A stretch of 64,000 nucleotides of DNA from Gordionus sp. m RMFG-2023 (Eukaryota > Nematomorpha > Gordioida > Chordodea > Parachordodidae): NCBI RefSeq assembly GCF_954871325.1, contig NC_088775.1, positions 50,941,561 through 51,005,560 on the forward strand, in the 5' to 3' direction. The position numbers were made by a program, and so were the translations under genes. Below are positions 1 to 11,049 of this stretch, one piece after another. Within the stretch, counting starts at the first letter, position 1; every line of letters begins with the position of its first letter. The notes under the pieces were generated by a model, which saw nothing but the letters and a program-made list of their open reading frames with translations, did not search any database and had not been told where the DNA came from.

Positions 1-154
1 GTAAAAAAATACATCTAAGCATAATTGGATAGGAAATTTAATTCTGAGTTCAACGATATAAAAATACTTAAAATTGCGTTTAAGAAGTTAGCCTTTTCCC
101 TTCGAACGTTTTTACCACAAAAAAATTTTTTAATTTATTTTTTGAACCGATAAC
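1..154 (+). repeat. Monomer A, first copy (reference for the A type)
   Basis: The monomer begins GTAAAAAAATACATC and ends GAACCGATAAC. Marks of the A type are CTAAGCATAATTGGATAGG near position 15, TACTTAAAATTGCG near 66, TTCGAACGTTTTTACCAC at 101-118, an A7-T6 tract at 119-131, and the GATAAC end. Length is 154 bp. About 38 of 154 bases are G or C in a consensus-like copy, with about five CpGs. Later copies vary mainly between position 75 and 150: GCGTTTGAG for GCGTTTAAG, GCTCTTTCC with a 15-bp deletion, GCTTTAAG with CCATCGAAC, and several versions of the A/T tract. Phase is arbitrary because the array is tandem; I chose GTAAAA because it is constant in both monomers. Confidence 0.95.
101..118 (+). 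other. CpG-bearing box of monomer A (example copy)
   Basis: TTCGAACGTTTTTACCAC holds two overlapping palindromes, TTCGAA and AACGTT, in a monomer that is otherwise almost all A and T. It follows the constant GTTAGCCTTTTCCC segment. The same position recurs in almost every A monomer, with the changes TTCAAACG (0.6-1.4, 3.9 and 7.1 kb), TTCGAACTT (short A variants) and ATCGAACG (GCTTTAAG variants). It is a candidate protein-binding site only because it is positionally fixed and unlike its surroundings; no binding is shown. Confidence 0.4.
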
Positions 155-299
155 TTAAAAAATTACATCAAAGCATATTTAGATAGGAAATTTAATTCTG
201 AGATCAATGATATAAAAATTTTTAAAATTAAATTTAAGATGTTAGCCTTTTCCCTTCGAACATTTTCGCGACAAAAATATTATTTTTTGAACCGGAAAC
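155..299 (+). repeat. Monomer B, first copy (reference for the B type)
   Basis: The 145-bp monomer begins (G/T)TAAAAAATTACATCAAAG and ends GAACCGGAAAC. Marks of the B type are CATATTTAGATAGG, a TTTTTAAAATTAAATTTAAG stretch in place of the A-type TACTTAAAATTGCG, the box TTCGAACATTTTCGCGAC at 255-272, and AAAAATATTATTTTTTG in place of the long A/T tract. About 35 of 145 bases are G or C in a consensus-like copy, with about five CpGs. Common variants elsewhere are a T7 tract followed by AATTAAATTTAAG, CGCGATAAAA for CGCGACAAAA, CCCTCCGAAC, CCTTTCGAAC, and in the last third ATTTACGCG. A and B are clearly diverged duplicates of one ancestral monomer of about 150 bp. Confidence 0.95.
255..272 (+). 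other. CpG-bearing box of monomer B (example copy)
   Basis: TTCGAACATTTTCGCGAC carries two perfect 6-bp palindromes, TTCGAA and TCGCGA, with their first bases 11 apart, and three of the CpGs of the monomer. It recurs once per dimer through the whole window. The recurring changes are CGCGATAAAA, TTTGAACATT, CTCCGAAC, CGCAAC (15.2 and 29.3 kb), and ATTTACGCG in the 50-53 and 60.7 kb region. The A monomer keeps only the first palindrome, so this box gives the dimer one TCGCGA per roughly 299 bp. A sequence-specific binding role is possible but unproven. Confidence 0.4.
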
Positions 300-1159
300 G
301 TAAAAAAATACATCTATGCATAATTGGATAGGAAATTTAATTCTGAGTTCAATGATATAAAAATACTTAAAATTGCGTTTATGATGTTAGCCTTTTCCCT
401 TCGAACGTTTTTACCACAAAAAAATTTTTTAATTTATTTTTTGAACCGATAACTTAAAAAATTACATCAAAGCATATTTAGATAGGAAATTTAATTCTGA
501 GATCAATGATATAAAAATTTTTAAAATTAAATTTAAGATGTTAGCCTTTTCCCTTCGAACATTTTCGCGACAAAAATATTATTTTTTGAACCGGAAACGT
601 AAAAAAATACATCTAAGCATAATTGGATAGGAAATTTAATTCTGAGTTCAATGATATAAAAATTAAAATTGCTCTTCCCTTCAAACGTTTTTACCACAAA
701 AAAATTTTTTAAATTTTTTTTTGAACCGATAACGTAAAAAATTACATCAAAGCATATGTAGATAGGAAATTTAATTCTGAGTTCAATGATATAAAAATTT
801 TTAAATTAAATTTAAGATGTTAGCCTTTTCCCTTCGAACATTTTCGCGACAAAAATATTATTTTTTAAACCGGAAACGTAAAAAAATACATCTAAGCATA
901 ATTGGATAGGAAATTTAATTCTGAGTTCAATGATATAAAAATACTTAAAATTGCTCTTCCCTTCAAACGTTTTTACCACAAAAAAATTTTTTAAATTTTT
1001 TTTTGAACCGATAACGTAAAAAATTACATCAAAGCATATGTAGATAGGAAATTTAATTCTGAGTTCAATGATATAAAAATTTTTAAATTAAATTTAAGAT
1101 GTTAGCCTTTTCCCTTCGAACATTTTCGCGACAAAAATATCATTTTTTGAACCGGAAAC

Positions 1160-1304
1160 GTAAAAAAATACATCCAAGCATAATTGGATAGGAAATTTAA
1201 TTCTGAGTTCAATGATATAAAAATACTTAAAATTGCGTTAAAGATGTTAGCCTTTTCCCTTCGAACATTTTCGCGACAAAAATATTATTTTTTGAACCGG
1301 AAAC
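1160..1304 (+). repeat. Chimeric A/B monomer (145 bp)
   Basis: The left part reads as A (ATAATTGG, then TACTTAAAATTGCGTTAAAG). The right part reads as B (CATTTTCGCGAC, ATTATTTTTTGAACCGG). The switch lies within the shared GATGTTAGCCTTTTCCC segment, so it is consistent with recombination between an A and a B monomer that removed about one monomer length. The same GCGTTAAAG marker recurs at 4110-4254 and near 7.44, 16.05, 24.54, 27.22, 30.18 and 39.25 kb, so the chimera has been copied as part of larger blocks. Confidence 0.8.
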
Positions 1305-1588
1305 GTAAAAAAATACATCTAAGCATAATTGGATAGGAAATTTAATTCTGAGTTCAATGATATAAAAATACTTAAAATTGCTCTTCCCTTCAAACGTTTT
1401 TACCACAAAAAAATTTTTTAAATTAATTTTTTGAACCGATAACGTAAAAAATTACATCAAAGCATATTTACATAGGAAATTTAATTCTGAGATCAATGAT
1501 ATAAAAAATTTTTAAATTAAATTTAAGATGTTAGCCTTTTCCCTTCGAACATTTTCGCGACAAAAATATTATTTTTTGAACCGGAAAC

Positions 1589-3088
1589 GTAAAAAAATAC
1601 ATCTAAGCATAATTGGATAGGAAATTTAATTCTGAGTTCAATGATATAAAAATACTTAAAATTGCGTTTAAGATGTTAGCCTTTTCTCTTCGAACGTTTT
1701 TACCACAAAAATGTTTTTAATATTTATTTTTTAAACCGATAACGTAAAAAATTACATCAAACCATATTTAGATAGAAAATTTAATTCTGAGTTCAATGAT
1801 ATAAAAATTTTTAAAATTAAATTTAAGATGTTAGCCTATTCCTTTCGAACATTTTCGCGATAAAAATATTATTTTTTGAACCGGAAACGTAAAAAAATTC
1901 ATATAAGCATAATTGGATAGGAAATTTAATTCTGAGTTCAATGATATAAAAATACTTAAAATTGCGTTTGAGATGTTAGCCTTTTCTCTTCGAACGTTTT
2001 TAAACAAAAATGTTTTTAATATTTATTTTTTAAACCGATAACGTTAAAAATTACATCAAAGCATATTTAGATAGGAAATTTAATTCTGAGTTCAATGATA
2101 TAAAAATTTTTTTAATTAAATTTAAGATGTTAGCCTTTTCCCTTCGAACATTTTCGCGACAAAAATATTATTTTTTGAACCGGAAACGTAAAAAAATACA
2201 TCTAAGCATAATTGGATAGGAAATTTAATTCTGATTTCAATGATATAAAAATACTTAAAATTGCGTTTGAGATGTTAGCCTTTTCTCTTCGAACGTTTTT
2301 AATACAAAAATGTTTTTAATATTTATTTTTTAAACCGATAACGTAAAAAATTACATCAAAGCATATTTAGATAGGAAATTTAATTCTGAGTTCAATGATA
2401 TAAAAATTTTTTTAATTAAATTTAAGATGTTAGCCTTTTCCCTTCGAACATTTTCGCGACAAAAATATTATTTTTTGAACCGGAAACGTAAAAAAATACA
2501 TCTAAGCATAATTGGATAGGAAATTTAATTCTGAGTTCAAATGATATAAAAATACTTAAAATTGCGTTTGAGATGTTAGCCTTTTCTCTTCGAACGTTTT
2601 TAATACAAAAATGTTTTTAATATTTATTTTTTAAACCGATAACGTAAAAAATTACATCAAAGCATATTTAGATAGGAAATTTAATTCTGAGTTCAATGAT
2701 ATAAAATTTTTTTTAATTAAATTTAAGATGTTAGCCTTTTCCCTTCGAACATTTTCGCGACAAAAATATTATTTTTTGAACCGGAAACGTAAAAAAATAC
2801 ATCTAAGCATAATTGGATAGGAAATTTAATTCTGAGTTCAATGATATAAAAATACTTAAAATTGCGTTTGAGATGTTAGCCTTTTCTCTTCGAACGTTTT
2901 TAATACAAAAATGTTTTTAATATTTATTTTTTAAACCGATAACGTAAAAAATTACATCAAAGCATATTTAGATAGGAAATTTAATTCTGAGATCAATGAT
3001 ATAAAAATTTTTAAAATTAAATTTAAGATGTTAGCCTTTTCCCTTCGAACATTTTCGCGACAAAAATATTATTTTTTAAACCGGAAAC
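1589..3088. repeat. Five homogenised dimers of one A subtype
   Basis: Five successive dimers occupy 1,500 bp. All five A monomers carry CTCTTCGAACG and the tail ATGTTTTTAATATTTA-TTTTTTAAACC instead of the usual A7-T7 tract; the ATG of the tail lies at 1711, 2010, 2310, 2611 and 2911 (spacing 299-301). The middle copies share GCGTTTGAG, AATACAAAAATG and a B partner with a T7 tract. The first copy has GCGTTTAAG, ACCACAAAAATG and a CCTATTCCTTTCG B partner, so the run looks like local amplification with slight divergence at its left edge. Confidence 0.85.
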
Positions 3089-3749
3089 GTAAAAAAATAC
3101 ATCTAAGCATAATTGGATAGGAAATTTAATTCTGAGTTCAATGATATAAAAATACTTAAAATTGCGTTTAAGATGTTAGCCTTTTCTCTTCGAACGTTTT
3201 TACCACAAAAAAGTTTTTAATATTGATATTTTGAACCGATAACGTAAAAAATTACATCAAAGCATATTTAGATAGGAAATTTAATTCTGAGTTCAATGAT
3301 ATAAAAATTTTTAAAATTAAATTTAAGATGTTAGCCTTTTCCCTTCGAACATTTTCGCGACAAAAATATTATTTTTTGAACCGGAAACGTAAAAAATACA
3401 TCTAAGCATAATTGGATAGGAAATTTAATTCTGAGTTCAATGATATAAAAATACTTAAAATTGCTCTTTCCTTCGAACTTTTTTACCACAAAAAAATTTT
3501 TTTAATTTATTTTTTGAACCGATAACGTAAAAAATTACATCAAAGCATATTTAGATAGGAAATTTAATTCTGAGATCAATGATATAAAAATACTTAAAAT
3601 TGCGTTTAAGAAGTTAGCCTTTTCCTTTCGAACGTTTTTACCACAAAAAAATTTTTTAATTTATTTTTTGAACCGATAACTTAAAAAATTACATCAAAGC
3701 ATATTTAGATAGGAAATTTAATTCTGAGATCAATGATATAAAAATTTTT
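3089..3749. repeat. Satellite dimers between the homogenised run and the first large block
   Basis: This stretch holds ordinary A/B dimers. One A monomer has the AAGTTTTTAATATTGATATTTTG tail type (about 3210-3232). A spacer with one fewer A, GTAAAAAATACATC, occurs near 3390, followed by the short GCTCTTTCC A variant near 3464. This exact order (short spacer, then GCTCTTTCC, then AAGAAGTTAGCC) recurs at about 15.25-15.47 and 29.38-29.60 kb, so the segment belongs to the same lineage as those two blocks. Confidence 0.8.
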
Positions 3750-4927
3750 AAAATTAAATTTAAGATGTTAGCCTTTTCCCTTCGAACATTTTCGCGACAA
3801 AAATATTATTTTTTGAACCGGAAACGTAAAAAAATACATCTAAGCATAATTGGATAGGAAATTTAATTCTGAGTTCAATGATATAAAAATACTTAAAATT
3901 GCTCTTCCCTTCAAACGTTTTTACCACAAAAAAATTTTTTTAATTAATTTTTTGAACCGATAACGTAAAAAATTACATCAAAGCATTTTTACATAGGAAA
4001 TTTAATTCTGAGATCAATGATATAAAAAATTTTTAAATTAAATTTAAGATGTTAGCCTTTTCCCTTCGAACATTTTCGCGACAAAAATATTATTTTTTGA
4101 ACCGGAAACGTAAAAAAATACATCTAAGCAAAATTGGATAGGAAATTTAATTCTGAGTTCAATGATATAAAAATACTTAAAATTGCGTTAAAGATGTTAG
4201 CCTTTTCCCTTCGAACATTTTCGCGACAAAAATATTATTTTTTGAACCGGAAACGTAAAAAAATACATCTAAGCATAATTGGATAGGAAATTTAATTCTG
4301 AGTTCAATGATATAAAAATACTTAAAATTGCGTTTGAGATGTTAGCCTTTTCTCTTCGAACGTTTTTAAACAAAAATGTTTTTAATATTTATTTTTTAAA
4401 CCGATAACGTTAAAAATTACATCAAAGCATATTTAGATAGGAAATTTAATTCTGAGTTCAATGATATAAAAATTTTTTAAATTAAATTTAAGATGTTAGC
4501 CTTTTCATTTCGAACATTTTCGCGACAAAAATATTATTTTTTGAACCAGAAACGTAAAAAAATACATCTAAGCATAATTGGATAGGAAATTTAATTCTGA
4601 GTTCAATGATATAAAAATTTTTAAAATTAAATTTAAGATGTTAGCCTTTTCTCTTCGAACGTTTTTACCACAAAAAAGTTTTTAATATTGATTTTTTGAA
4701 CCGATAACGTAAAAAATTACATCAAAGCATATTTAGATAGGAAATTTAATTCTGAGTTCAATGATATAAAAATTTTTAAAATTATACTTAAGATGTTAGC
4801 CTTTTCCCTTTGAACATTTTCGCGATAAAAATATTATTTTTTGAACCGGAAACGTAAAAAAATACATCTAAGCATAATTGGATAGGAAATTTAATTCTGA
4901 GTTCAATGATATAAAAATACTTAAAAT
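3750..4927. repeat. Block copy 1 of a 3,251-bp-offset pair
   Basis: About 1.18 kb matches 7001-8178 at a constant offset of 3,251. Shared private markers are GCTCTTCCCTTCAAACG, CATTTTTACATAGG, AAGCAAAATTGG at about 4127, GCGTTAAAG, CTTTTCATTTCGAAC near 4501, CCAGAAACG near 4547, and AAAATTATACTTAAG near 4780. The match ends where copy 1 runs into TTAAAATTAAATTTAAG and copy 2 into TTAAAATTGCTTTAAG. Part of the same block also recurs at about 15.98-16.75 kb at offset 11,861. Confidence 0.8.
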
Positions 4928-6148
4928 TAAATTTAAGATGTTAGCATTTTCCCTTCGAACATTTTCGCGATAAAAATATTATTTTTTGAACCGGAAACGT
5001 AAAAAAATACATCTAAGCATAATTGGATAGGAAACTTAATTCTGAGTTCAATGATATAAAAATACTTAAATTGCGTTTGAGATGTTAGCCTTTTCTCTTC
5101 GAACGTTTTTAAACAAAAATGTTTTTAATATTTATTTTTTAAACCGATAACGTTAAAAATTACATCAAAGCATATTTAGATAGGAAATTTAATTCTGAGT
5201 TCAATGATATAAAAATTTTTTAAATTAAATTTAAGATGTTAGCCTTTTCCCTTCGAACATTTTCGCGACAAAAATATTATTTTTTGAACCAGAAACGTAA
5301 AAAAATACATCTAAGCATAATTGGATAGGAAATTTAATTCTGAGTTCAATGATATAAAAATACTTAAAATTGCGTTTGAGATGTTAGCCTTTTCCCTTCG
5401 AACGTTTTTACCACAAAAAAATTTTTTAAATTTATTTTTTGAACCGATAACGTAAAAAATTACATCAAAGCATATTTAGATAGGAAATTTAATTCTGAGT
5501 TTAATGATATAAAAATTTTTAAAATTAAATTTAAGATGTTAGCCTTTTCCCTCCGAACATTTTCGCGACAAAAATATTATTTTTTGAACCGGAAACGTAA
5601 AAAAATACATCTAAGCATAATTGGATAGGAAATTTAATTCTGAGTTCAATGATATAAAAATACTTAAAATTAAATTTAAGATGTTAGCATTTTCCCTTCG
5701 AACATTTTCGCGATAAAAATATTATTTTTTGAACCGGAAACGTAAAAAAATACATCTAAGCATAATTGGATAGGAAACTTAATTCTGAGTTCAATGATAT
5801 AAAAATACTTAAATTGCGTTTGAGATGTTAGCCTTTTCTCTTCGAACGTTTTTAAACAAAAATGTTTTTAATATTTATTTTTTAAACCGATAACGTTAAA
5901 AATTACATCAAAGCATATTTAGATAGGAAATTTAATTCTGAGTTCAATGATATAAAAATTTTTTTAATTAAATTTAAGATGTTAGCCTCTTCCCTTCGAA
6001 CATTTTCGCGACAAAAATATTATTTTTTGAACCGGAAACGTAAAAAAATACATCTAAGCATAATTGGATAGGAAATTTAATTCTGAGTTCAATGATATAA
6101 AAATACTTAAAATTGCGTTTGAGATGTTAGCCTTTTCTCTTCGAACGT
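4190..6148. repeat. Block copy 1 of a 4,901-bp-offset pair
   Basis: About 1.96 kb matches 9091-11049. The offset of 4,901 holds at three separated markers: CTTTTCATTT (4501 and 9402), TTAAAATTAAATTTAAG (4921 and 9822) and GTTAGCCTCTTCCC (5981 and 10882). The block contains the chimeric monomers 4854-4998 and 5597-5741, the GGAAACTTAATTC mark, and B monomers with CGCGATAAAA. It overlaps the 3,251-offset pair, so this stretch has been copied at least twice with different breakpoints. Confidence 0.8.
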
Positions 6149-7000
6149 TTTTAATACAAAAATGTTTTTAATATTTATTTTTTAAACCGATAACGTTAAA
6201 AATTACATCAAAGCATATTTAGATAAGAAATTTAATTCTGAGTTCAATGATATAAAAATTTTTTTAATTAAATTTAAGATGTTAGCCTTTTCCCTTCGAA
6301 CATTTTCGCGACAAAAATATTATTTTTTGAACCGGAAACGTAAAAAAATACATCTAAGCATAATTGGATAGGAAATTTAATTCTGAGTTCAATGATATAA
6401 AAATACTTAAAATTGCTCTTTCCTTCGAACTTTTTTACCACAAAAAAATTTTTTAAATTTATTTTTTGAACCGATAAGGTAAAAAATTACATCAAAGCAT
6501 ATTTAGATAGGAAATTTATTTCTGAGATCAATGATATAAAAATTTTTAAAATTAAATTTAAGATGTTAGCCTTTTCCTTTCGAACATTTTCGCGATAAAA
6601 ATATTATTTTTTGAACCGGAAACGTAAAAAAATCCATCTAAGCATAATTGGATAGGAAATTTAATTCTGAGTTCAATGATATTAAAATACTTAAAATTGC
6701 TTTAAGATGTTAGCATTTTCCCATCGAACGTTTTTACCACAAAAAATTTTTTTTAATTTATTTTTTGAACCGATAACGTAAAAAATTAAATCAAAGCATA
6801 ATTGGATAGGAAATTTAATTCTGAGTTCAATGATATAAAAATACTTAAAATTGCTTTAAGATGTTAGCATTTTCCCATCGAACGTTTTTACCACAAAAAA
6901 ATTTTTTTAATTTATTTTTTGAACCGATAACGTAAAAAATTACATCAAAGCATATTTAGATAGGAAATTTAATTCTGAGTTCAATGATATAAAAATTTTT
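6149..7000. repeat. Satellite dimers with GCTTTAAG A variants
   Basis: The stretch starts with an AATACAAAAATG A monomer, then a short A (CTCTTTCCTTCGAAC, near 6416) with GATAAGG at its end. It continues with the signature GATATTAAAATAC, GCTTTAAGATGTTAGC, ATTTTCCCATCGAAC. The spacer AAAAATTAAATCAAAGC at about 6781 joins two A-like monomers directly. The part 6636-7154 matches 8416-8934 at offset 1,780. Confidence 0.8.
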
Positions 7001-8178
7001 TTAATTAAATTTAAGATGTTAGCCTTTTCCCTTCGAACATTTTCGCGACAAAAATATTATTTTTTGAACCGGAAACGTAAAAAAATACATCTAAGCATAA
7101 TTGGATAGGAAATTTAATTCTGAGTTCAATGATATAAAAATACTTAAAATTGCTCTTCCCTTCAAACGTTTTTACCACAAAAAAATTTTTTTAATTAATT
7201 TTTTGAACCGATAACGTAAAAAATTACATCAAAGCATTTTTACATAGGAAATTTAATTCTGAGATCAATGATATAAAAAATTTTTAAATTAAATTTAAGA
7301 TGTTAGCCTTTTCCCTTCGAACATTTTCGCGACAAAAATATTATTTTTTGAACCGGAAACGTAAAAAAATACATCTAAGCAAAATTGGATAGGAAATTTA
7401 ATTCTGAGTTCAATGATATAAAAATACTTAAAATTGCGTTAAAGATGTTAGCCTTTTCCCTTCGAACATTTTCGCGACAAAAATATTATTTTTTGAACCG
7501 GAAACGTAAAAAAATACATCTAAGCATAATTGGATAGGAAATTTAATTCTGAGTTCAATGATATAAAAATACTTAAAATTGCGTTTGAGATGTTAGCCTT
7601 TTCTCTTCGAACGTTTTTAAACAAAAATGTTTTTAATATTTATTTTTTAAACCGATAACGTTAAAAATTACATCAAAGCATATTTAGATAGGAAATTTAA
7701 TTCTGAGTTCAATGATATAAAAATTTTTTAAATTAAATTTAAGATGTTAGCCTTTTCATTTCGAACATTTTCGCGACAAAAATATTATTTTTTGAACCAG
7801 AAACGTAAAAAAATACATCTAAGCATAATTGGATAGGAAATTTAATTCTGAGTTCAATGATATAAAAATTTTTAAAATTAAATTTAAGATGTTAGCCTTT
7901 TCTCTTCGAACGTTTTTACCACAAAAAAGTTTTTAATATTGATTTTTTGAACCGATAACGTAAAAAATTACTTCAAAGCATATTTAGATAGGAAATTTAA
8001 TTCTGAGTTCAATGATATAAAAATTTTTAAAATTATACTTAAGATGTTAGCCTTTTCCCTTTGAACATTTTCGCGATAAAAATATTATTTTTTGAACCGG
8101 AAACATAAAAAAATACATCTAAGCATAATTGGATAGGAAATTTAATTCTGAGTTCAATGATATAAAAATACTTAAAAT
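7001..8178. repeat. Block copy 2 of the 3,251-bp-offset pair
   Basis: This repeats 3750-4927 with very few differences, for example TTACTTCAAAGC near 7970 for TTACATCAAAGC and AAACATAAAA near 8102. It includes the second CTTTTCATTTCGAAC and CCAGAAACG marks. High identity over more than 1 kb, against clear differences between neighbouring dimers, means the block moved as one unit. Confidence 0.8.
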
Positions 8179-9090
8179 TGCTTTAAGATGTTAGCATTTT
8201 CCCATCGAACGTTTTTACCACAAAAAAATTTTTTTAATTTATTTTTTGAACCGATAACGTAAAAAATTACATCAAAGCATATTTAGATAGGAAATTTAAT
8301 TCTGAGTTCAATGATATAAAAATTTTTTTAATTAAATTTAAGATGTTAGCCTTTTCCCTTCGAACATTTTCGCGACAAAAATATTATTTTTTGAACCGGA
8401 AACGTAAAAAAATACATCTAAGCATAATTGGATAGGAAATTTAATTCTGAGTTCAATGATATTAAAATACTTAAAATTGCTTTAAGATGTTAGCATTTTC
8501 CCATCGAACGTTTTTACCACAAAAAATTTTTTTTAATTTATTTTTTGAACCGATAACGTAAAAAATTAAATCAAAGCATAATTGGATAGGAAATTTAATT
8601 CTGAGTTCAATGATATAAAAATACTTAAAATTGCTTTAAGATGTTAGCATTTTCCCATCGAACGTTTTTACCACAAAAAAATTTTTTTAATTTATTTTTT
8701 GAACCGATAACGTAAAAAATTACATCAAAGCATATTTAGATAGGAAATTTAATTCTGAGTTCAATGATATAAAAATTTTTTTAATTAAATTTAAGATGTT
8801 AGCCTTTTCCCTTCGAACATTTTCGCGACAAAAATATTATTTTTTGAACCGGAAACGTAAAAAAATACATCTAAGCATAATTGGATAGGAAATTTAATTC
8901 TGAGTTCAATGATATAAAAATACTTAAAATTGCTTTAAGATGTTAGCATTTTCCCATCGAACGTTTTTACCACAAAAAATTTTTTAATATTTATTTTTTA
9001 AACCGATAACGTAAAAAATTACATCAAAGCATATTTAGATAGGAAATTTAATTCTGAGTTCAATGATATAAAAATTTTTTTAATTAAATT
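8179..9090. repeat. GCTTTAAG-type dimers, second occurrence
   Basis: The segment 8416-8934 repeats 6636-7154 (offset 1,780), including the AAAAATTAAATCAAAGC junction at about 8561. A third GCTTTAAG monomer near 8930 has its tail switched to TTTTTTAATATTTATTTTTTAAACC, a mosaic of two A subtypes. No other feature is visible. Confidence 0.75.
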
Positions 9091-11049
9091 TAAGATGTTA
9101 GCCTTTTCCCTTCGAACATTTTCGCGACAAAAATATTATTTTTTGAACCGGAAACGTAAAAAAATACATCTAAGCATAATTGGATAGGAAATTTAATTCT
9201 GAGTTCAATGATATAAAAATACTTAAAATTGCGTTTGAGATGTTAGCCTTTTCTCTTCGAACGTTTTTAAACAAAAATGTTTTTAATATTTATTTTTTAA
9301 ACCGATAACGTTAAAAATTACATCAAAGCATATTTAGATAGGAAATTTAATTCTGAGTTCAATGATATAAAAATTTTTTAAATTAAATTTAAGATGTTAG
9401 CCTTTTCATTTCGAACATTTTCGCGACAAAAATATTATTTTTTGAACCAGAAACGTAAAAAAATACATCTAAGCATAATTGGATAGGAAATTTAATTCTG
9501 AGTTCAATGATATAAAAATTTTTAAAATTAAATTTAAGATGTTAGCCTTTTCTCTTCGAACGTTTTTACCACAAAAAAGTTTTTAATATTGATTTTTTGA
9601 ACCGATAACGTAAAAAATTTCTTCAAAGCATATTTAGATAGGAAATTTAATTCTGAGTTCAATGATATAAAAATTTTTAAAATTATACTTAAGATGTTAG
9701 CCTTTTCCCTTTGAACATTTTCGCGATAAAAATATTATTTTTTGAACCGGAAACGTAAAAAAATACATCTAAGCATAATTGGATAGGAAATTTAATTCTG
9801 AGTTCAATGATATAAAAATACTTAAAATTAAATTTAAGATGTTAGCATTTTCCCTTCGAACATTTTCGCGATAAAAATATTATTTTTTGAACCGGAAACG
9901 TAAAAAAATACATCTAAGCATAATTGGATAGGAAACTTAATTCTGAGTTCAATGATATAAAAATACTTAAATTGCGTTTGAGATGTTAGCCTTTTCTCTT
10001 CGAACGTTTTTAAACAAAAATGTTTTTAATATTTATTTTTTAAACCGATAACGTTAAAAATTACATCAAAGCATATTTAGATAGGAAATTTAATTCTGAG
10101 TTCAATGATATAAAAATTTTTTAAATTAAATTTAAGATGTTAGCCTTTTCCCTTCGAACATTTTCGCGACAAAAATATTATTTTTTGAACCAGAAACGTA
10201 AAAAAATACATCTAAGCATAATTGGATAGGAAATTTAATTCTGAGTTCAATGATATAAAAATACTTAAAATTGCGTTTGAGATGTTAGCCTTTTCCCTTC
10301 GAACGTTTTTACCACAAAAAAATTTTTTAAATTTATTTTTTGAACCGATAACGTAAAAAATTACATCAAAGCATATTTAGATAGGAAATTTAATTCTGAG
10401 TTTAATGATATAAAAATTTTTAAAATTAAATTTAAGATGTTAGCCTTTTCCCTCCGAACATTTTCGCGACAAAAATATTATTTTTTGAACCGGAAACGTA
10501 AAAAAATACATCTAAGCATAATTGGATAGGAAATTTAATTCTGAGTTCAATGATATAAAAATACTTAAAATTAAATTTAAGATGTTAGCATTTTCCCTTC
10601 GAACATTTTCGCGATAAAAATATTATTTTTTGAACCGGAAACGTAAAAAAATACATCTAAGCATAATTGGATAGGAAACTTAATTCTGAGTTCAATGATA
10701 TAAAAATACTTAAATTGCGTTTGAGATGTTAGCCTTTTCTCTTCGAACGTTTTTAAACAAAAATGTTTTTAATATTTATTTTTTAAACCGATAACGTTAA
10801 AAATTACATCAAAGCATATTTAGATAGGAAATTTAATTCTGAGTTCAATGATATAAAAATTTTTTTAATTAAATTTAAGATGTTAGCCTCTTCCCTTCGA
10901 ACATTTTCGCGACAAAAATATTATTTTTTGAACCGGAAACGTAAAAAAATACATCTAAGCATAATTGGATAGGAAATTTAATTCTGAGTTCAATGATATA
11001 AAAATACTTAAAATTGCGTTTGAGATGTTAGCCTTTTCTCTTCGAACTT
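9091..11049. repeat. Block copy 2 of the 4,901-bp-offset pair
   Basis: This matches 4190-6148 marker for marker. The match stops inside an A monomer: copy 1 continues TCGAACGTTTTTAATAC while copy 2 switches to TCGAACTTTTTTACCAC, which resembles the sequence near 6428. From there copy 2 runs on with a new offset of 4,617. The difference of 284 bp is about one dimer minus the 15-bp deletion of the short A variant, so copy 2 has lost one dimer at this junction. Confidence 0.8.

Larger units (their letters stand above)
1..1588. repeat. Satellite block with two twin dimers and short A variants
   Basis: Positions 1-299 and 300-598 are nearly identical dimers (offset 299). From about 600 the A monomers include the short form GCTCTTCCCTTCAAACG, which lacks about 16 bases of the GCGTTTAAGATGTTAGCC segment; two such dimers carry the private B start CATATGTAG at about 753 and 1035 (offset 282). 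The monomer at 1160-1304 is a chimera: an A-type 5' half (ATAATTGG, TACTTAAAATTGCG) joined to a B-type 3' half (CATTTTCGCGAC, CCGGAAAC). It is followed directly by another A, so the A/B alternation slips by one monomer here. Confidence 0.85.

Noticed and set aside
255-272. CENP-B box
   Set aside because: The forward box has TTCG followed by CGCG, but the spacing is eight bases where the CENP-B box core has seven, and the A and CGGG positions do not match. The reverse strand TTCGAAGGGAAAAGG matches only about six of nine core positions.
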